Assembly: GCA_029934755.1 (NCBI GenBank)
Contig: JAOZLQ010000089.1
Span: 1-9,147 of the forward strand
Reading direction: 5' to 3'
Length of the DNA stretch: 9,147 bases
Source: Desulfuromusa sp.
GTDB lineage: Bacteria > Desulfobacterota > Desulfuromonadia > Desulfuromonadales > Geopsychrobacteraceae
A model generated the notes under the pieces. It saw only the letters and a program-made list of their open reading frames with translations. It did no database searches and had not been told where the DNA came from. The position numbers were made by a program, and so were the translations under genes. Below, in pieces: positions 6,240 to 9,147 of the stretch. The stretch's first letter is position 1; each line of letters begins with the position of its first letter.

Positions 6240-8957
6240 ATGATTTTGCAGGGTCGTGGAACGATTAAAAGCCGGCTGGGACAGATGTCTTTGGTTGTTT
6301 CCTTGGTTTTTATTATGATTGCTGCCGTCTTGTATTTTGTTTCAGGAGGGGTTCGTTCGAAGATTGATACGATCGTAGATGATAGTCTTCAAATCGTAGT
6401 TAAAAATGCGCATAATAGTCGTAATTTTGGATTGTTGAATGCGCGGCTAAGTGTTCTTAAAAATACTTTTTATTTTGAAGATCAATGGTTTGAAGTCGAA
6501 AAAAAAGGGATTCTGGAGGATATCGAAAAATTACAGCAGGCCGTTTCTGGGTCCTATCTAGAAAAGCCTTTTGCACAATTACAAGCGGAGTTTTCTGTTT
6601 ATTTGGAACGCCGTGAATGGGTTAACTATCTTCTGTTTTGGCGCTCTGAGCAGGATAAAGATATTGGCGAGCTATTCTCACTCTTGCAGGAAATAATAGC
6701 TGAAAAAACCATTAAATTGACACTAGATGGGTACGAGACTGATTATCTGGATCAGTTAGTCCTTTTGATTTCTGGATATCGGGAAAGTTTATTTGAAATT
6801 GCCAAGCTCAATGCAGAAGAGAACCCTGTACATTTACTTTCTGTTCCTCTTGACGCTCCTATCCCCTTAGAAATTGAATTGCAAAGTCTGGTTATGCGGT
6901 TGCGCACAATAACAGCTTCAGAGCCGCCTATTGATCGTTTAGGACAACATTTGGTTGACCGTTTTTCTCACTATCAATACCTGATGCAACAGTATCATCT
7001 AGAGATGGTTTGGCTGGGGAAATTGAGCCGTGACTTGGATCAACGGACAGTACAAATATTGTCTGCTATGGAGCAACTTGACCAACAAGCTGCTGCAACA
7101 ATGGTCAAGTCTAAGCTTGAAATCCGAAAAACCATACTGACATCGATAGCATTTGCACAGCTTCTTCTCCTGTTCCTTGCTGTTTTAATCTGGGCTGTTC
7201 TTAGAAATCTATTTCAAAAACATATTCAGATTCCTATGGCTTTGGTCGGTGAACGGTTGGAGTTGTTTCAGCAGGGTGATCATAATTCACCAATGCAGTT
7301 GGGTCGAGTTGATGAATGGGATGATCTTGAAACAGTCTTTAATCAGATGCTTACTGATCTTCAGGAGAGCCTTTCTGCTCTGCAAGAATCTGAACAGCGC
7401 TATCGGGATATTTTTAACAATTCGACTGATGGTATTTTTCAAGCTGAAGTCTCTGGAAAACTTATTAATGCCAACCCCGCTTTGGCAGAAATTTTTGGTT
7501 ACGATTACGATAATGAACTTGAAGCAATGGCTAAAATGGAAGGGCTTAATATTCAGGAGGGTATTTATTTTCGGCCAGAAGATCGTGATCGGTGGATCAG
7601 TTTGCTGCAACAGCGTGGCGCAGTACGTGATTTTGAAGTTCAGATGTTGCGCAACAATGGAGATATCTTCTGGGCAGCAGTTAATGGCCACTTGGTTCAG
7701 AATTCTGCCGGACAGATTATCCACATTGAGGGGACACTAAGGGATATCTCTATACAGAAAACTGATCAAGAATCGATTCAGCAGTTACAGATCTATCTGC
7801 AGAATATCGTCGATTCAATGCCCTCAGTGTTGATTGGTGTCGATATGAACATGGAGGTGACACTCTGGAATAAGCGTGCTGAACAGGAAAGTGATCTTAC
7901 GGCGGAAGAAGCCAAGGGACTTCCCATGACCGAAGTTTGTCAATTGTGTGACCCTGTGGCTTACACGCCAAAGCTGTTGGAGGCAATACGTACCAGAGAG
8001 CCGACCAGATTGTTGAAAGTTGAGAGTAGCAAAAAGGCGAAGAATGGAAGTAGCCGTTTCCTTGATATTTTGATCTATCCGCTTTCTCTGGCCGAGACAA
8101 GTGGTGCGGTTATTCATATGGACGATGTTACTGAACGAATGCGTTTGGAAGAGATGATGGTTCGTTCAGAAAAAATGCAATCTATTGGTGGCTTGGCTGC
8201 CGGATTAGCCCATGAGATTAACAATCCATTGGCGGTTATTTTGCAGAATGTTCAAGTCTTGACTCGACGTCTATCTCCTGATCTGGACAAAAATCGAAAA
8301 GTAGCTCAAGAACTTGGAACAACGATTGAGGCCATCGGTGAATACATCAGTCTGAGGGGATGTGAAAAAATGCTTCATTCAATATCAAATGCTGGGCAAC
8401 GAGCAGCAAAGATTGTTGAAAATATGCAGAGTTTCAGCCGTCGAGGAGCATCTAGTTTTACCCCCTGTATCCTCTCAGATTTGCTCGAGAGAATGGTTGA
8501 ACTTGCTGGTAGTGACCATAATATGCGGCATCATTTCGATTTTAAGAAGATTCGTATTGTTCGTGATTATCAAACCGTTCCAGAAGTATGTTGCGAAATC
8601 AGTCAAATTCAGCAGGTCTGTCTCAGTTTGTTAAAAAATGCAGCACAGGCCTTGAGTTCTAACGCGGAGGGGGCACAGATGACTTTGAAAATTCTGCCCC
8701 ATGGAAAGAACCATGTCTCCTTGCAGATTGAAGACAACGGGCCGGGGATGGAAGCGGATGTTGCTGCGAGGATATTTGATCCCTTTTACACAACACGAGA
8801 GGTTGGGCAAGGTACTGGGCTGGGGTTGTCGATTGCATATTTCATTGTGACCCAAAACCATAATGGTAATTTGAGCGTGATATCTGAGATAGGTAAGGGA
8901 ACCTGCTTTACGATGATATTACCGCTGGAAAATGGAACCAAACCCCTTATTGTTTGA
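6240..8957 (+). CDS. Membrane sensor histidine kinase with periplasmic helical domain, HAMP and two PAS domains
   Basis: The 905-residue product senses an outside signal and should autophosphorylate on H658, then pass phosphate to a response regulator. In order: TM1 (about 17-36); a periplasmic region of about 260 residues (37-298), mostly helical by eye; TM2 (about 299-321); HAMP (about 322-380); PAS 1 (about 384-508); PAS 2 (about 514-635); and a HisKA-like dimerisation region with LAAGLAHEINNPL (652-664). The ATPase domain has N800 in LLKNAAQA, EDNGPGM (831-837), FDPFYTT (846-852) and GQGTGLGLS (856-864). No receiver or Hpt domain is present. An in-frame TGA lies just upstream (6234-6236), so ATG 6240 is the first possible start. 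Its ribosome binding site is weak (only GAG at 6235-6237), so translation may be coupled to the preceding gene. The next in-frame ATG (6285) would cut into the N-terminus before TM1. Confidence 0.93.
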   Translation: MILQGRGTIKSRLGQMSLVVSLVFIMIAAVLYFVSGGVRSKIDTIVDDSLQIVVKNAHNSRNFGLLNARLSVLKNTFYFEDQWFEVEKKGILEDIEKLQQAVSGSYLEKPFAQLQAEFSVYLERREWVNYLLFWRSEQDKDIGELFSLLQEIIAEKTIKLTLDGYETDYLDQLVLLISGYRESLFEIAKLNAEENPVHLLSVPLDAPIPLEIELQSLVMRLRTITASEPPIDRLGQHLVDRFSHYQYLMQQYHLEMVWLGKLSRDLDQRTVQILSAMEQLDQQAAATMVKSKLEIRKTILTSIAFAQLLLLFLAVLIWAVLRNLFQKHIQIPMALVGERLELFQQGDHNSPMQLGRVDEWDDLETVFNQMLTDLQESLSALQESEQRYRDIFNNSTDGIFQAEVSGKLINANPALAEIFGYDYDNELEAMAKMEGLNIQEGIYFRPEDRDRWISLLQQRGAVRDFEVQMLRNNGDIFWAAVNGHLVQNSAGQIIHIEGTLRDISIQKTDQESIQQLQIYLQNIVDSMPSVLIGVDMNMEVTLWNKRAEQESDLTAEEAKGLPMTEVCQLCDPVAYTPKLLEAIRTREPTRLLKVESSKKAKNGSSRFLDILIYPLSLAETSGAVIHMDDVTERMRLEEMMVRSEKMQSIGGLAAGLAHEINNPLAVILQNVQVLTRRLSPDLDKNRKVAQELGTTIEAIGEYISLRGCEKMLHSISNAGQRAAKIVENMQSFSRRGASSFTPCILSDLLERMVELAGSDHNMRHHFDFKKIRIVRDYQTVPEVCCEISQIQQVCLSLLKNAAQALSSNAEGAQMTLKILPHGKNHVSLQIEDNGPGMEADVAARIFDPFYTTREVGQGTGLGLSIAYFIVTQNHNGNLSVISEIGKGTCFTMILPLENGTKPLIV

Positions 8958-9066
8958 GTCATACTTTTTTGCGATTAGCACTAATCTTCAGCCACTGAAA
9001 TGGTAGGCTCAATATTTGATAGTTTGGCAGCAAAAACATATCGCTTCGCGAGCACCCCCATCCCAA
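8958..9066. other. Non-coding stretch downstream of the kinase
   Basis: No convincing gene is visible. A small hairpin, GATTA (8973-8977) with TAATC (8982-8986), lies just after the stop codon but has no following T-tract, so no intrinsic terminator is seen for the kinase operon here. Confidence 0.5.
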
Positions 9067-9090
9067 CCTTCCCCCATAAAGCGGGGAAGG
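9067..9090. repeat. Perfect 8-bp inverted repeat
   Basis: CCTTCCCC (9067-9074) is the exact reverse complement of GGGGAAGG (9083-9090), with an 8-nt loop. It directly precedes a second C/G-rich inverted repeat, and together they look like a composite intergenic repeat. No T-tract follows. Confidence 0.65.
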
Positions 9091-9098
9091 AGTAAAGT

Positions 9099-9138
9099 CC
9101 CCTCTCCCCGACTTGTGGGAGAGGGTTAGGGAGAGGGG
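9099..9138. repeat. Perfect 10-bp inverted repeat of the CCCCTCTCCC type
   Basis: CCCCTCTCCC (9099-9108) is the exact reverse complement of GGGAGAGGGG (9129-9138). A second GGGAGAGGG copy at 9117-9125 offers an alternative pairing. From memory, such purine-strand and pyrimidine-strand runs recur as dispersed intergenic repeats in many proteobacteria. The element may continue past the window edge. Confidence 0.7.
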
Positions 9139-9147
9139 AAGGTCTTG

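Noticed and set aside
7249..7740. Alternative plus-strand frame of 163 codons inside the kinase gene
   Set aside because: It is wholly contained in the kinase reading frame that encodes the HAMP and first PAS domain. Its translation resembles no known protein and is a frame shadow.
8973..8986. Hairpin after the kinase stop codon as a terminator
   Set aside because: The stem has only about five A/T-rich pairs and no T-tract follows it on the plus strand.

Overview
The window (9,147 bp, moderate G+C by eye) is a bacterial chromosomal segment with six intact protein genes in three transcription units, flanked by non-coding DNA rich in inverted repeats. The protein sequences look like those of a Gram-negative deltaproteobacterium, most likely of the Desulfuromonadales/Geobacter-Pelobacter type. 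Three things suggest this: the LpxL-type acyltransferase implies an outer membrane, the histidine kinase has an unusual long HisKA-type region that I associate with delta-proteobacterial kinases, and the intergenic repeats are of a familiar kind. This assignment is inference from memory of families, not a database result.

Layout. Positions 1-387 hold no gene but contain a tandem 18-mer, several perfect hairpins and a weak terminator-like hairpin. Positions 388-2369 (minus strand) are a uracil salvage operon: upp (uracil phosphoribosyltransferase) followed by a UraA-type uracil permease, read from a good sigma70-like promoter at 2412-2440. The 2370-2577 gap is a divergent promoter region. Positions 2578-5076 (plus strand) carry an LpxL/HtrB-family acyltransferase and, 15 bp later, prfC (peptide chain release factor 3), closed by a strong intrinsic terminator at 5104-5134. 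Positions 5211-8957 (plus strand) carry a secreted ABC_sub_bind-type periplasmic binding protein and, 24 bp later, a 905-residue membrane histidine kinase with a large periplasmic helical domain, HAMP, two PAS domains and an HATPase core. Positions 8958-9147 are non-coding and end in G/C-rich inverted repeats.

How they work together. Permease and Upp import uracil and trap it as UMP. The acyltransferase and RF3 are housekeeping genes with no obvious functional link. The most interesting unit is the last one. A periplasmic binding protein sits beside a histidine kinase with no ABC permease or ATPase nearby, which suggests a ligand-sensing pair built like TorT/TorS or LuxP/LuxQ rather than a transporter. 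The ligand and the response regulator cannot be identified from this window. The binding-protein gene probably starts at a TTG (5211) with a good ribosome binding site just after the prfC terminator, not at the upstream in-frame TTG (5073) that overlaps prfC.
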